From Candidatus Gastranaerophilales bacterium (GTDB lineage Bacteria > Cyanobacteriota > Vampirovibrionia > Gastranaerophilales > Gastranaerophilaceae): DNA of 64,000 nt. Positions 16,394 to 25,184 of this stretch are shown here, piece by piece. Each line of letters starts with the position of its first letter. The stretch's first letter is position 1. Under the pieces are notes generated by a model. That model was not told the origin of the DNA, ran no database searches, and saw only the letters and a list, made by a program, of their open reading frames with translations. The translations under genes were made by a program, and so were the position numbers. Location: contig CALUTD010000005.1 of NCBI GenBank assembly GCA_944323625.1, positions 43,722 to 107,721 on the forward strand, in the 5' to 3' direction.

Positions 16394-18453
16394 AACTGTT
16401 CTATAAAGAAAAACAAGGAAATAAAAGAATTATTCACATTGGAAAAATCAAAATATCATATAAATGCAATTTAAAAAAAGTATATCAACAAAAATGTATT
16501 GAATGTGAAGAATTAAGACAAAATTATGAATATTTAAAAAGACATAGCGATATAACAAAACTAAGACCTGCAAATGGTGAATTAAGATTATTTCAAATTG
16601 CTTTATTAGAATATTGTAACAGTTTAATAAAAATTATTGAAGAACAACATTTTCAATATTTTCTCATTGCGGGAACTTTGCTTGGAGCAGTTAGACATAA
16701 CGGATTTATTCCCTGGGATGATGATTTTGATATTGGTATGATGAGAACTGATTTTGAAAATTTTAATCAATTTTGTAAAGAAAATTTTGTAAATATTGAT
16801 AATTCAATGTTAAATATAAATGATACTAATTTTATTCAAAAAAACTATGATTTAATAGATTTCTATTTAAAAAAATATCCGAATCAAATTTTATATTACA
16901 GATATTGGGAACATTTACAGTTATTTTCAGGAAGCTCATTAAAAGATTTAAAAAATTTGGATATTTTCCCCTTTGATTATTATAAAGACGACTATGATAT
17001 AAATTACCATAATTCATATTTGAAGGAATTAAGAAAAAAAATACAAGAAATAGGCAATATTTCTAAAATTATTCAATATTTAGATAATGAAAGAAAAACA
17101 AATAATAATATTGTTATAAATTCTAATACTATATTGTATGGAATTGACAATACATTTAGTTATACGAAGGAAATTAAGAAATTTTTTAATAAAAAAACAT
17201 TTTTACCATATACAAAAGTACCTTTTGAAAATTATAAATATTTTGTTCCAAATGATTATAGCAGTTATTTAAATCAAGAATTTGGAAATTATATGTGTTT
17301 TCCAAATGATATAGGATATTCTCACCATTTGGATATTAGAAAACAATATACTACTAATGAAGAAAAAAAATCAGTAGATGTAATATCTGACAAAAATTCT
17401 CTTATAGAATTTTATCTTATTGATGCCTTTGAAATATACCATTTTCTTCCAATATATAATGAATTGTTAAACCAAGGTATAAATGTTCGTATTGTTGCAG
17501 AGCCTTGCGAAATAAATTCTGATGGCGGTTGGTTTGATTACAATACCGCTGTTAAAATTTTAAAAGAATTAAATATTGATTACAGCACAAAATGCAATCC
17601 AAATGCAGCTATAGCTATTACTACCCAAAGAGTTGAAATATTAAATAAATACAAAAATCTAAAAATTAATTTTTCTTATGGTGTCGGATTTTCTAAAAAT
17701 TATTTTAATAACAGCAGAGAATCAACAGATGGTTTTGATATAAAATTTGTACATGGAGATTATCAAAAAAACTTAATTGAAAAATATAATCTTTCAACCC
17801 AAATTATTAAATTTGGGTATCCGAAATTTGATAGTTTCTTCAATAATACTCCTGACAGAAATAACTTGTTGAAAAAACTAGGTATTAATACAGAAAAAAA
17901 AATAATAACCTATTTTCCGACTTGGGATGAAGACAGTTCAATTTCTAAATTTGCATTAAGTATAAAAGAACTTAAAAAGAATTTTTATATAATTGTAAAA
18001 CCTCATCATTGTACATTTCGTATACCTGAAAAGAAAACAGATTTAGAAACATTGTATCAAATTTCAGATTTTGTTCTTGATGGCAATTATAATTTTGCAG
18101 AAGCTGCACTCTTAGGAGATATTGCTTTATGTGATATTAAATCAGGTGCATCCTGTGATGTTCCGTATATAAATAAAAATATTGCAGTTATTCTATTGTC
18201 TTCCTGTTATAATTTAGACAGGTACAGTAACATTGCTTCTGAATATTTTGATATAGTTATAAATCCGTCTGAATTGGTCCAAGAAATAAATAAAATACTT
18301 ATTAACGGATTTGATAAAAATAAAAGAGAGAAATTTTTAAAAGAAGTATATGATAATACTGATATAAAGCACACAACAGAGATATTAATTAATCTAACAG
18401 ATAAGAAAAATATAAATGAAAAAATTATGAGGTATGATAAATGGAAGAAATAA
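16390..18453 (+). CDS. LicD-family phosphotransferase fused to CDP-glycerol glycerophosphotransferase-like domain
   Basis: 687 residues from ATG 16390, which overlaps the previous stop by four bases (a GTG at 16372 is less likely). Residues about 50-310 are LicD: LLGAVRHNGFIPWDDDFDIG (about 98-117) carries the acidic nucleotidyltransferase-fold metal site. LicD enzymes transfer phosphocholine, or 2-aminoethylphosphonate, from a CDP/CMP donor to glycans. Residues about 320-687 resemble a TagB/TagF-type GT-B fold: IIKFGYPKFDSF, KIITYFPTWDED and IIVKPHH, the last being the usual His motif. In this operon the donor is expected to be a CMP-phosphonate. The two-transferase fusion implies coordinated decoration of one polymer. 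Cellular acceptor unknown. Confidence 0.85.
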   Translation: MKLFYKEKQGNKRIIHIGKIKISYKCNLKKVYQQKCIECEELRQNYEYLKRHSDITKLRPANGELRLFQIALLEYCNSLIKIIEEQHFQYFLIAGTLLGAVRHNGFIPWDDDFDIGMMRTDFENFNQFCKENFVNIDNSMLNINDTNFIQKNYDLIDFYLKKYPNQILYYRYWEHLQLFSGSSLKDLKNLDIFPFDYYKDDYDINYHNSYLKELRKKIQEIGNISKIIQYLDNERKTNNNIVINSNTILYGIDNTFSYTKEIKKFFNKKTFLPYTKVPFENYKYFVPNDYSSYLNQEFGNYMCFPNDIGYSHHLDIRKQYTTNEEKKSVDVISDKNSLIEFYLIDAFEIYHFLPIYNELLNQGINVRIVAEPCEINSDGGWFDYNTAVKILKELNIDYSTKCNPNAAIAITTQRVEILNKYKNLKINFSYGVGFSKNYFNNSRESTDGFDIKFVHGDYQKNLIEKYNLSTQIIKFGYPKFDSFFNNTPDRNNLLKKLGINTEKKIITYFPTWDEDSSISKFALSIKELKKNFYIIVKPHHCTFRIPEKKTDLETLYQISDFVLDGNYNFAEAALLGDIALCDIKSGASCDVPYINKNIAVILLSSCYNLDRYSNIASEYFDIVINPSELVQEINKILINGFDKNKREKFLKEVYDNTDIKHTTEILINLTDKKNINEKIMRYDKWKK

Positions 18454-19751
18454 AAAGACCCATAGTATATATGTGTTTTTCTACAGACATAATTCACAGC
18501 GCTCATATTGCCATTATTGAAAAGGCAAAAGCATTGGGGAATATAGTTATTGGAGCATTACCGGATGAGATAATCGCCAGCTATAGGCGTTTTCCTATTG
18601 TACCTTATGATGAAAGAGTTGCATTATATAAAAATATCAAAGGGATTTATAAAGTAATTGAACAAAAAACATGGGGTTATAAGGATATATTAAGAGAACT
18701 TAAACCCGACTATTTGGTTCATGGTGATGATTGGAAGGAAGGTTTTCAAAAACCTATAAGAGAAGAAGCAATACAAGTTTTAAATGAATATGGAGGCAAA
18801 TTGGTTGAATTTCCATATTCTAAGGATAAAAAATATGATGAATTAGATGCCGTTTTCAGGCGCCAATTGGCGACTCCCGATATGAGAAGATCAAGATTAA
18901 GAAAATTAATTTCCATGAAAAGCTGTATTAATGCAATAGAAGCACATAGCGGGATAACAGGACTTATTGCTGAAAAAACAACTGTTTACCAAGATGGTAA
19001 AGCATACCAATTTGATGCAATGTGGCTTTCTTCTTTATGCGACAGCACCATTAAAGGAAAGCCCGACATTGAACTTGTTGATATGACATCACGTTTTAGG
19101 ACCGTAGATGATATTATGGAAGTGACTACAAAACCGATTATATTTGACGGAGATACAGGGTCTTTGACGGAACATTTTGTCTATACTGTAAGGAGTCTTG
19201 AGCGAATGGGTGTTTCAATGGTTATAATTGAAGATAAAACCGGATTAAAGAAAAATTCTTTATTCGGAACGGAAGTTAAACAAACTCAGGATACTATTGA
19301 AAATTTCTGTGCCAAAATCAGTGCCGGAAAAAAGGCTCAAAAGACAAAAGATTTTATGATTTGTGCGAGAATTGAAAGCTTAATTTTAGAGCAAGGTATG
19401 GAAGATGCCCTTACACGTGCGTTTGCGTATGTTAAAGCGGGGGCTGATGCCGTTATGATTCATAGCCGTAAAAAGGAACCTGATGAAGTTTTTGAATTTA
19501 CCAAACGATTTAGAGAACACGATAAAGTAACACCTATTGTTGTTGTTCCGACTTCATATAACCAAGTTACTGAAGAAGAGTTTAAGCAGCATGGTATAAA
19601 CGTGGTTATATACGCTAATCATCTGACACGTTCAATGATTCCGGCAATGAAAAAGACTGCTGAAACTATACTTAAAAACCATCGTTCGTTCGAAACAAAT
19701 GATATGTGTATGTCGATTAAAGATATTATTACGTTAATACCCGAAGAATAA
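18441..19751 (+). CDS. aepX: Phosphoenolpyruvate mutase with N-terminal nucleotidyltransferase domain
   Basis: 436 residues. The C-terminal part (about 145-436) is PEP mutase: GDTG near residue 235 and the diagnostic EDKTGLKKNS at about 264-273, which separates PepM from isocitrate-lyase relatives. It converts PEP to phosphonopyruvate, the first C-P bond step. Residues 1-about 135 are a cytidylyltransferase-type Rossmann domain (VHGDDWKEG), but the usual HxGH reads HSAH at 19-22 and the C-terminal ISTT-like motif is missing, so this domain may be catalytically weak or structural. PepM with an N-terminal nucleotidyltransferase is known in Bacteroides. Start overlaps the LicD gene by 13 bases. 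Decarboxylase follows two genes later, as required to pull the unfavourable equilibrium. Confidence 0.92.
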   Translation: MEEIKRPIVYMCFSTDIIHSAHIAIIEKAKALGNIVIGALPDEIIASYRRFPIVPYDERVALYKNIKGIYKVIEQKTWGYKDILRELKPDYLVHGDDWKEGFQKPIREEAIQVLNEYGGKLVEFPYSKDKKYDELDAVFRRQLATPDMRRSRLRKLISMKSCINAIEAHSGITGLIAEKTTVYQDGKAYQFDAMWLSSLCDSTIKGKPDIELVDMTSRFRTVDDIMEVTTKPIIFDGDTGSLTEHFVYTVRSLERMGVSMVIIEDKTGLKKNSLFGTEVKQTQDTIENFCAKISAGKKAQKTKDFMICARIESLILEQGMEDALTRAFAYVKAGADAVMIHSRKKEPDEVFEFTKRFREHDKVTPIVVVPTSYNQVTEEEFKQHGINVVIYANHLTRSMIPAMKKTAETILKNHRSFETNDMCMSIKDIITLIPEE

Positions 19752-19766
19752 GAAGGAGAAAATATA

Positions 19767-21197
19767 ATGGATTTAAAAGAAAGAATCAGATTAAAAAAAG
19801 CGGACAGAACTGAATTATATACGGAAGAGCCGCCATTCCCGTATTCGAACTTCTTATTGGAATTATCAAATATTTGTAATCATCACTGCATATTTTGTGC
19901 GCACAATAAAATGAAGCGAAAAATCGGCAAAATGAAGCCTGAAATGGTTGAAAAAGTTTTAAGAGAAGCATATGAACTTGGAACAAGAGAAGTCGGTTTT
20001 TATGCAACGGGAGAACCGTTTTTAGTACCTGAGTTACCTCAATATATAAAATTAGCGAAAGAAATAGGCTATGAATATACATATTTAACTTCAAACGGGG
20101 CAATGGCAACACCCGAAAAAATCAGAGCGGTAATTGATGCAGGTTTGGACAGTATTAAATTTTCTATAAATGCTCCCGAGAGAAAAATGTATGAATTTAT
20201 TCACGGGCATGACGATTTTGATAAAGTTGTCGAACATCTAAAATATTTGAATCAATATAGAAAAGAATCCGGTAAAAATTATAAAATATTTGTAACCGGT
20301 ATTATTACACGCTTTACCGAACCTATGATGGATATGTATAATGAAAAATTTGGTGATTTAACGGATGAAATAGGGTTTAAATTTGTATATAATCAGGGCG
20401 GATATATGCCTGAAATAGACCACCTTTTAAGATGTCCTTGCGATAAAGAAGAAAGAAGAAGATGTAATTTAGCGTTTGATGCTATATGTGTAACTTGTGA
20501 AGGGTATTTGTCAGTTGAAAATGCAGATTATGAAAACATGCTTGTAGTTGCAGACTTAAATAAAGTAAGTTTGAAAGAAGGCTGGTACGGAGAGAAAATG
20601 AAAGAAGTAAGAAGAATGTTCCTGAATGATTGCCTGGAAGGAACATTATGCGACGGTTGCGTACATCATAAACAAGCACCTGCAGAACCTTTAATGCCTG
20701 AACTTGCAACAAAAAATGATGATATATTTAATGATAAAATCGTTAGAATGAGAATAAAAAAAGCAGGTTATGATTACTCTAAACTTGTTTATGTTCCTAT
20801 GTCGGCAGATATTATTCATCCCGGGCACATAAATATAATTAAAACTGCGGCGAAATTAGGCAGAGTTATGGTTGGTTTATTTTCGGATGAGGCAATCAGA
20901 ACATATAAACCTGAACCTTTTATGAACTACGAACAAAGAAAAACAGTTGTTGAAAATATTAAAGGCGTTGAATATGTTGTAAGACAAGAAACAAAAGACT
21001 ATGAAGATAATTTGCGTCGTTTTCAGCCTGATATTATGGTTCACGGTAAAGATTGGAGAGAAGGAGCTTTAGCAGAAGTTCGAAAAAAAGCAATTGATAT
21101 AATGGCAGAATGGGATGGTGAGATTGTTGAGCCTGATTATACAAAAGGAATTTCTTCAAGTATTTTGAAAGAAAAGGCAAAAGGAGCAAATATATAA
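19767..21197 (+). CDS. Radical SAM/SPASM-like enzyme fused to cytidylyltransferase
   Basis: 476 residues. A radical SAM domain carries CNHHCIFC (C37, C41, C44), GEPFLV and a later Cys-rich region (CPCDKEERRRC, CVTCEG, CDGC) like a SPASM auxiliary-cluster domain. From about 340 to the end is a complete cytidylyltransferase: MSADIIHPGH (HxGH at 351-354), MVHGKDW and GISSSILKE, matching the ISTT-type motif. It lies between PEP mutase and phosphonopyruvate decarboxylase, separated from them by 15 and 0 bases, with AGAAGGAG before its ATG. I infer that the C-terminal half activates a phosphonate as a CMP ester and the radical half modifies the phosphonate or its glycan. The radical reaction is unknown. 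Confidence 0.88.
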   Translation: MDLKERIRLKKADRTELYTEEPPFPYSNFLLELSNICNHHCIFCAHNKMKRKIGKMKPEMVEKVLREAYELGTREVGFYATGEPFLVPELPQYIKLAKEIGYEYTYLTSNGAMATPEKIRAVIDAGLDSIKFSINAPERKMYEFIHGHDDFDKVVEHLKYLNQYRKESGKNYKIFVTGIITRFTEPMMDMYNEKFGDLTDEIGFKFVYNQGGYMPEIDHLLRCPCDKEERRRCNLAFDAICVTCEGYLSVENADYENMLVVADLNKVSLKEGWYGEKMKEVRRMFLNDCLEGTLCDGCVHHKQAPAEPLMPELATKNDDIFNDKIVRMRIKKAGYDYSKLVYVPMSADIIHPGHINIIKTAAKLGRVMVGLFSDEAIRTYKPEPFMNYEQRKTVVENIKGVEYVVRQETKDYEDNLRRFQPDIMVHGKDWREGALAEVRKKAIDIMAEWDGEIVEPDYTKGISSSILKEKAKGANI

Positions 21198-22352
21198 ATG
21201 CTTGCGGAAAACTTTGTAAAAATAATAAAATCTGATTTTTATACGGGAGTACCGGATTCACAATTAAAAGCCTTATGCAATTATTTGATGAATATGTACA
21301 GTATAGATAAAAAGCATCATATCATAGCGGCAAATGAAGGCAATTGTGCTGCACTTGCAGCAGGGTATTATTTAGCGACGGGAAAAATTCCCGTTGTTTA
21401 TATGCAAAATTCAGGCTTGGGAAATATTATTAACCCTGCTGCATCATTACTAAATGATAAAGTCTATGCAATTCCAATGATTTTTGTTATAGGTTGGAGA
21501 GGGGAACCAAATGTTCCTGATGAACCGCAGCATATTTATCAGGGCGAGGTTACGCTAAAACTCCTTGAAAATATGGATATTGCATATTTTGTTATTTCGA
21601 AAGAAACGACAGAGAATGAATTATCCGCTAAAATGAAAATGTTCAACAAAATTCTTGAAAAAGGTAAACAAGTTGCTTTTGTAATTAGAAAAGGTGCTTT
21701 AACTTATAATAAACAAGTTATTTATAAAAATAAAAATTTAATGAAACGTGAAGAAATAATCGAACATATTGTAAAAATAACCGGCAATGATTCAATTGTT
21801 TCAACAACAGGCAAGGCGAGCAGAGAACTTTTTGAAATACGAGAAAGAAATAATCAAGATCATAAGTATGATTTTTTGACTGTCGGTTCTATGGGGCATT
21901 CAAGCTCTATTGCATTAGGTATTGCCTTAAATCAACCTGAAAAGAAAATATGGTGCATTGACGGCGACGGTGCTTTATTAATGCATCTTGGAGCTATGGC
22001 TCTCATTGGGGCTAATAATCCGCCGAATTTAGTACATATAGTTTTAAATAATTCTGCTCATGAAACTGTAGGCGGTATGCCGACTGTTGCAGATAAAATT
22101 AATATCTGTGAAATTGCAAAAGGATGCGGATATAAAAATGTAATTTGTGTGGAAGATTTTGAAAATCTTGATAAAGAACTTCAAATTGCAAAATGTAAAA
22201 ATGAATTATGTTTAATTGAAATTAAGTGTTCAATAGGTTCAAGAGAAGACTTGGGCAGACCGACAATAAAACCGGTAGAAAATAAAAATAATTTTATGAA
22301 GAATTTAAGTGTATCCGATCAAAAAATTAAAAGAAGCTGCGAAATTGCTTGA
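21198..22352 (+). CDS. aepY: Phosphonopyruvate decarboxylase
   Basis: 384-residue thiamine-diphosphate enzyme that decarboxylates phosphonopyruvate to phosphonoacetaldehyde. YTGVPDSQLKAL at the N-terminus, NEGNCAALAAGY, QNSGLGNIINP, GWRGEPNVPDEPQH and the TPP/Mg site CIDGDGALLMHLG...NNSAHETVGG are all typical of AepY/Ppd. The ATG follows the previous stop directly. The family end LGRPTIKPVENKNNFM is present; the last dozen residues are followed by GC-rich repeat DNA. The usual next gene, aepZ aminotransferase, is absent. Confidence 0.93.
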   Translation: MLAENFVKIIKSDFYTGVPDSQLKALCNYLMNMYSIDKKHHIIAANEGNCAALAAGYYLATGKIPVVYMQNSGLGNIINPAASLLNDKVYAIPMIFVIGWRGEPNVPDEPQHIYQGEVTLKLLENMDIAYFVISKETTENELSAKMKMFNKILEKGKQVAFVIRKGALTYNKQVIYKNKNLMKREEIIEHIVKITGNDSIVSTTGKASRELFEIRERNNQDHKYDFLTVGSMGHSSSIALGIALNQPEKKIWCIDGDGALLMHLGAMALIGANNPPNLVHIVLNNSAHETVGGMPTVADKINICEIAKGCGYKNVICVEDFENLDKELQIAKCKNELCLIEIKCSIGSREDLGRPTIKPVENKNNFMKNLSVSDQKIKRSCEIA

Positions 22353-22446
22353 GTAAAATTTTGATACAAAACGAACAGCAGAAACGAAGTTGATGCTTGT
22401 GAGCTTGTATCCGACGCAGCGTAGCTGCTAGGTGAGGACGATTTAA

Positions 22447-22604
22447 AAGCGGATTGTGCGAGCAGAGGCTGAAGGGCAGGGAAGATGAAGCCCTGACCGT
22501 AATGCCGTTTTACGCGAGCAACCAAGAAGCGGATTGCGAGCAGAGGCTGAAGGGCAGGGATGATGAAGCCCTGACCGTAATGCCGTTTTACGCGAGCAAC
22601 CAAG
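22447..22604. repeat. GC-rich tandem repeat, two 78-80 base copies
   Basis: Copy one (22447-22526) and copy two (22527-22604) begin AAGCGGATTG and end CGAGCAACCAAG, differing by a 2-base indel and one or two substitutions. GC is far above the local background. Each holds an inner AGGGC...GCCCT palindrome. The tail (GCAACCAAG, ATGCGGGC, TAGATTA) recurs near 23398. Reading frames inside are artefacts of the repeat. The region from 22353 to here shows no gene. Confidence 0.9.
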
Positions 22605-22636
22605 AAGTGCGGGCTACACTAGATTAGATATAATCA

Positions 22637-23251
22637 TTATATTAAAGGATGGGAGTTTCTTTTCCTTAGGTCATTTATGTTATAATGAAGTTTTTCTCCT
22701 TTTGCGCATTCATTTCCGTTTTTTATGAAAATTGCTTGTTGAGATACATCGTATCCATCTGAACCTTGTTGTGAAATATATATTCCGGTAAAAGGTTTCT
22801 TAGTAATAATATTTACTACAAGCCCTGTTTTATCTTCGCAAATAAGTTCAGAATCTGTAGGTTTAAAATTTTGCCATTTAATACTTGAAAATTCATCAAG
22901 ATTGTTTATCTGTGAAGGAATTAAATCTAATTCTGATAATTTAGGAACAATATATTCTTTAGTCTTTGTTGAGCCAATTTGGTCATATCCATCAACAAAT
23001 TTACTTTGCCAAAGTGTGAAAGAGCCGTTCCCACCGGTTGTTCTTTCTACATATCCCGTAAAAGGTTTATTATCTATAAAAACTCTTCCTTCATTATTAG
23101 ATGATAATTTTTCGTTAAATTCTTGTCTGGTAATGTGTTGGGATTTGCCGTGAGGCCATTTATTAGCGACTTGAGTTGAAGCAGTTTCTGTATTAGTTTT
23201 TCTTGCGAAGTTGATTTGACTATTAAATCCAGTAATTCTTGAAATGTTCAT
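22637..23251 (-). CDS. Hypothetical protein with two internal repeat units
   Basis: 204 residues, no signal peptide or membrane helix. N-terminus MNISRITGFNSQINFARK shares a short INF-type motif with other lineage-type proteins here. Two copies of a beta-hairpin-like unit are visible: VFIDNKPFTGYVERT...FVDG (about 57-88) and NIITKKPFTGIYIS...FIKNG (about 148-180), reminiscent of MORN-type KPFTG repeats. The gene is bracketed by related GC-rich repeat tails at 22595-22626 and 23396-23430. Function unknown. Confidence 0.65.
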   Translation of the reverse strand: MNISRITGFNSQINFARKTNTETASTQVANKWPHGKSQHITRQEFNEKLSSNNEGRVFIDNKPFTGYVERTTGGNGSFTLWQSKFVDGYDQIGSTKTKEYIVPKLSELDLIPSQINNLDEFSSIKWQNFKPTDSELICEDKTGLVVNIITKKPFTGIYISQQGSDGYDVSQQAIFIKNGNECAKGEKLHYNINDLRKRNSHPLI

Positions 23252-23395
23252 TTTAATTCCTTTATTATTCTATCAGATGTTTTAAACTCTAGAAAAATTT
23301 AATTTGCTATTTGTATTGAAAATAAATTAATATTTTGGTATGTTTTTTTTTTGAAAGGTTAATTGCGCCTGTACAACTGCGAAGGTACGTTAGTT

Positions 23396-23431
23396 GCATG
23401 CAACCAAGCAATGCGGGCGATATTAGATTAT
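23396..23431. repeat. Diverged copy of the GC-rich repeat tail
   Basis: GCAACCAAGCAATGCGGGC then TATTAGATTA matches GCAACCAAGAAGTGCGGGC then CACTAGATTA at 22597-22626, same orientation. Confidence 0.65.
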
Positions 23432-23459
23432 TGCATTAATTTTTTGGAATAAATTTTTT

Positions 23460-24149
23460 ATGGATATAATTGCCGAAAAAATATTTGATAAAAAAGTATT
23501 TGATAAAAATAAATTATTAGAGTATGGATTTAAAGAGGTAAATACAGGAGAATACTTATATGTCCAAAATATTTTGGATAATCAGTTTGAAATAAGAGTG
23601 TCGGTGTTATTATCGGGTGAAATTAAAACCCGTTTGTTAGATAATTCTACGGGTGATTTATATACTCTTCATTTATCGGAAACCTCAAAAGGAAGTTTTA
23701 TAGGTCAAGTTAGAGAAGCTTATGAATCGGTCTTAGATTCTATTGCAAAAAATTGCTGTATCTGTACTTATTTTAAAAATTCTCAGACAAACAGAGTTAC
23801 AGAGCGAATCAAAGATAAATACGGTGATAACCCCGAATTTTTATGGGAAAATCTTTCAGGAACGGCAGTATTCCGTAATTTTGAAAATAAAAAATGGTAT
23901 GGAGTAGTTTGTTACATAAATAAATCAAAACTTGATTCTGAGTCTGACAGTCAGGTAGAAATTTTAAATGTAAAGCTTGATGAAAACGAAATTGTAGAAT
24001 TATTGAAATTAAACGGATTTTATAAAGCTTATCATATGAATAAAAAATACTGGATAACAATTATACTTGATGAAACTGTTGATGATGAATTAATTATAGA
24101 ACTTGTAAGTAAAAGTCACAAATATACAGAAAAAAAAGCAAAAACTTAA
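23460..24149 (+). CDS. MmcQ/YjbR-family protein
   Basis: 229 residues. The C-terminal 120 residues match the YjbR (CyaY-like double-wing) fold: ERIKDKYGDNPEFLW, TAVFRN, KKWYGVV, VEILNVKLD and YHMNKKYWITIILD. Family members are small putative DNA-binding proteins. Residues 1-100 form an extra alpha/beta domain (YGFKEVNTGEYLYV) also found in longer family members. Cytoplasmic. Single gene, no clear ribosome site before the ATG. Confidence 0.82.
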   Translation: MDIIAEKIFDKKVFDKNKLLEYGFKEVNTGEYLYVQNILDNQFEIRVSVLLSGEIKTRLLDNSTGDLYTLHLSETSKGSFIGQVREAYESVLDSIAKNCCICTYFKNSQTNRVTERIKDKYGDNPEFLWENLSGTAVFRNFENKKWYGVVCYINKSKLDSESDSQVEILNVKLDENEIVELLKLNGFYKAYHMNKKYWITIILDETVDDELIIELVSKSHKYTEKKAKT

Positions 24150-24311
24150 TATATTTTTTTATATTTTAAATATGCTTATAAGGCATTATTCTTGATACAA
24201 TATAAGTATTTGCTATTTTATAAAAATGAGTTAATAATAAAAAAGATAAGTTATTTTTTGATTAGTAAATTTTTCTCTGACAAATAACTGATATTTTAGG
24301 AGATTGCCGGC

Positions 24312-25172
24312 ATGAAAAAACAAATAGTATATAAAACATTTGATGAAGAGCGTTCTTTATATAATTTAATTAGTACAAAAGTTTTAAGTTGCATATTTTC
24401 AGGTCCGAAAGACGGCGAGTCCGTTTTAAAAGAGTGCAGAGATATTGATGTTGATAATTGCAGATTTTCATTAAGGTATCCTTTGTGGCATGCAAAAAAA
24501 TTCTCGCTTATAAATTCACAAATGGACGATAAAACAAGAGCCCCTTTATGGTATTCTCAAGACGGCAAAATATTTAATTGTGATATTCAGGGAATTAAAT
24601 GTTTAAGAGAGTGCAATAAAATTATTATTGATAAATGTAATATTATTTCACCGGAGTTTGGCTGGAAATGCAACAATATTAAAATTACTAATTCAATAAT
24701 TGATTCAATGTATTTTCTGTTTGAATCAAAGAATGTTGAAATAAAAAATCTTAAAATGACTGGAAAATATTCTTTTCAATATATGGAAAATCTTTATATT
24801 GAAAATTCAAATTTGGAAACAAAAGATGCATTTTGGCACAGTAAAAATGTAATTGTAAAAGATTCTGAAGTTAAAGGTGAATATTTAGGCTGGTTTAGTG
24901 AAAACGTAACATTTATAAATTGTAAAATTACCGGAACACAGCCTCTATGCTATTGTAAAAATTTAAAGCTTATAAACTGTACAATGAAAAATACGGATTT
25001 GGCATTTGAATATTCTGATGTAGAAGCGGACATAAAAGGTCACATAGATTCGGTTAAAAATCCGAAATCGGGTATTATAGAAGCCGATTCAGTCGGAGAT
25101 ATCATACTTGAAGATTCAATAATGGAATGTAAAGGTGAAGTTGTTTTAAGAAAACAAAAAATAACAGCATAA
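24312..25172 (+). CDS. DUF3737 family protein (right-handed beta-helix)
   Basis: 286 residues. Repeated short units such as IFNCDIQG, IIIDKCNIIS, IKITNSIID, LYIENSNLE and VTFINCKITG form a parallel beta-helix ladder. The order LWHAKKFSLINSQM, APLWYS, EFGWKC, AFWHSKNV is that of DUF3737. Enzymatic role unestablished. Preceded by AGGAGATTGCCGGC ATG. It is separated by 12 bases from the flavodoxin-like gene, so it starts the 24.3-29.2 kb operon. Confidence 0.85.
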   Translation: MKKQIVYKTFDEERSLYNLISTKVLSCIFSGPKDGESVLKECRDIDVDNCRFSLRYPLWHAKKFSLINSQMDDKTRAPLWYSQDGKIFNCDIQGIKCLRECNKIIIDKCNIISPEFGWKCNNIKITNSIIDSMYFLFESKNVEIKNLKMTGKYSFQYMENLYIENSNLETKDAFWHSKNVIVKDSEVKGEYLGWFSENVTFINCKITGTQPLCYCKNLKLINCTMKNTDLAFEYSDVEADIKGHIDSVKNPKSGIIEADSVGDIILEDSIMECKGEVVLRKQKITA

Positions 25173-25184
25173 AAGGAGATTAAA

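Noticed and set aside
22319..22603. Minus-strand ORF with repeated ARVKRHYGQGF units
   Set aside because: It is a reading of the GC-rich tandem repeat, without ribosome site or independent coding signs.
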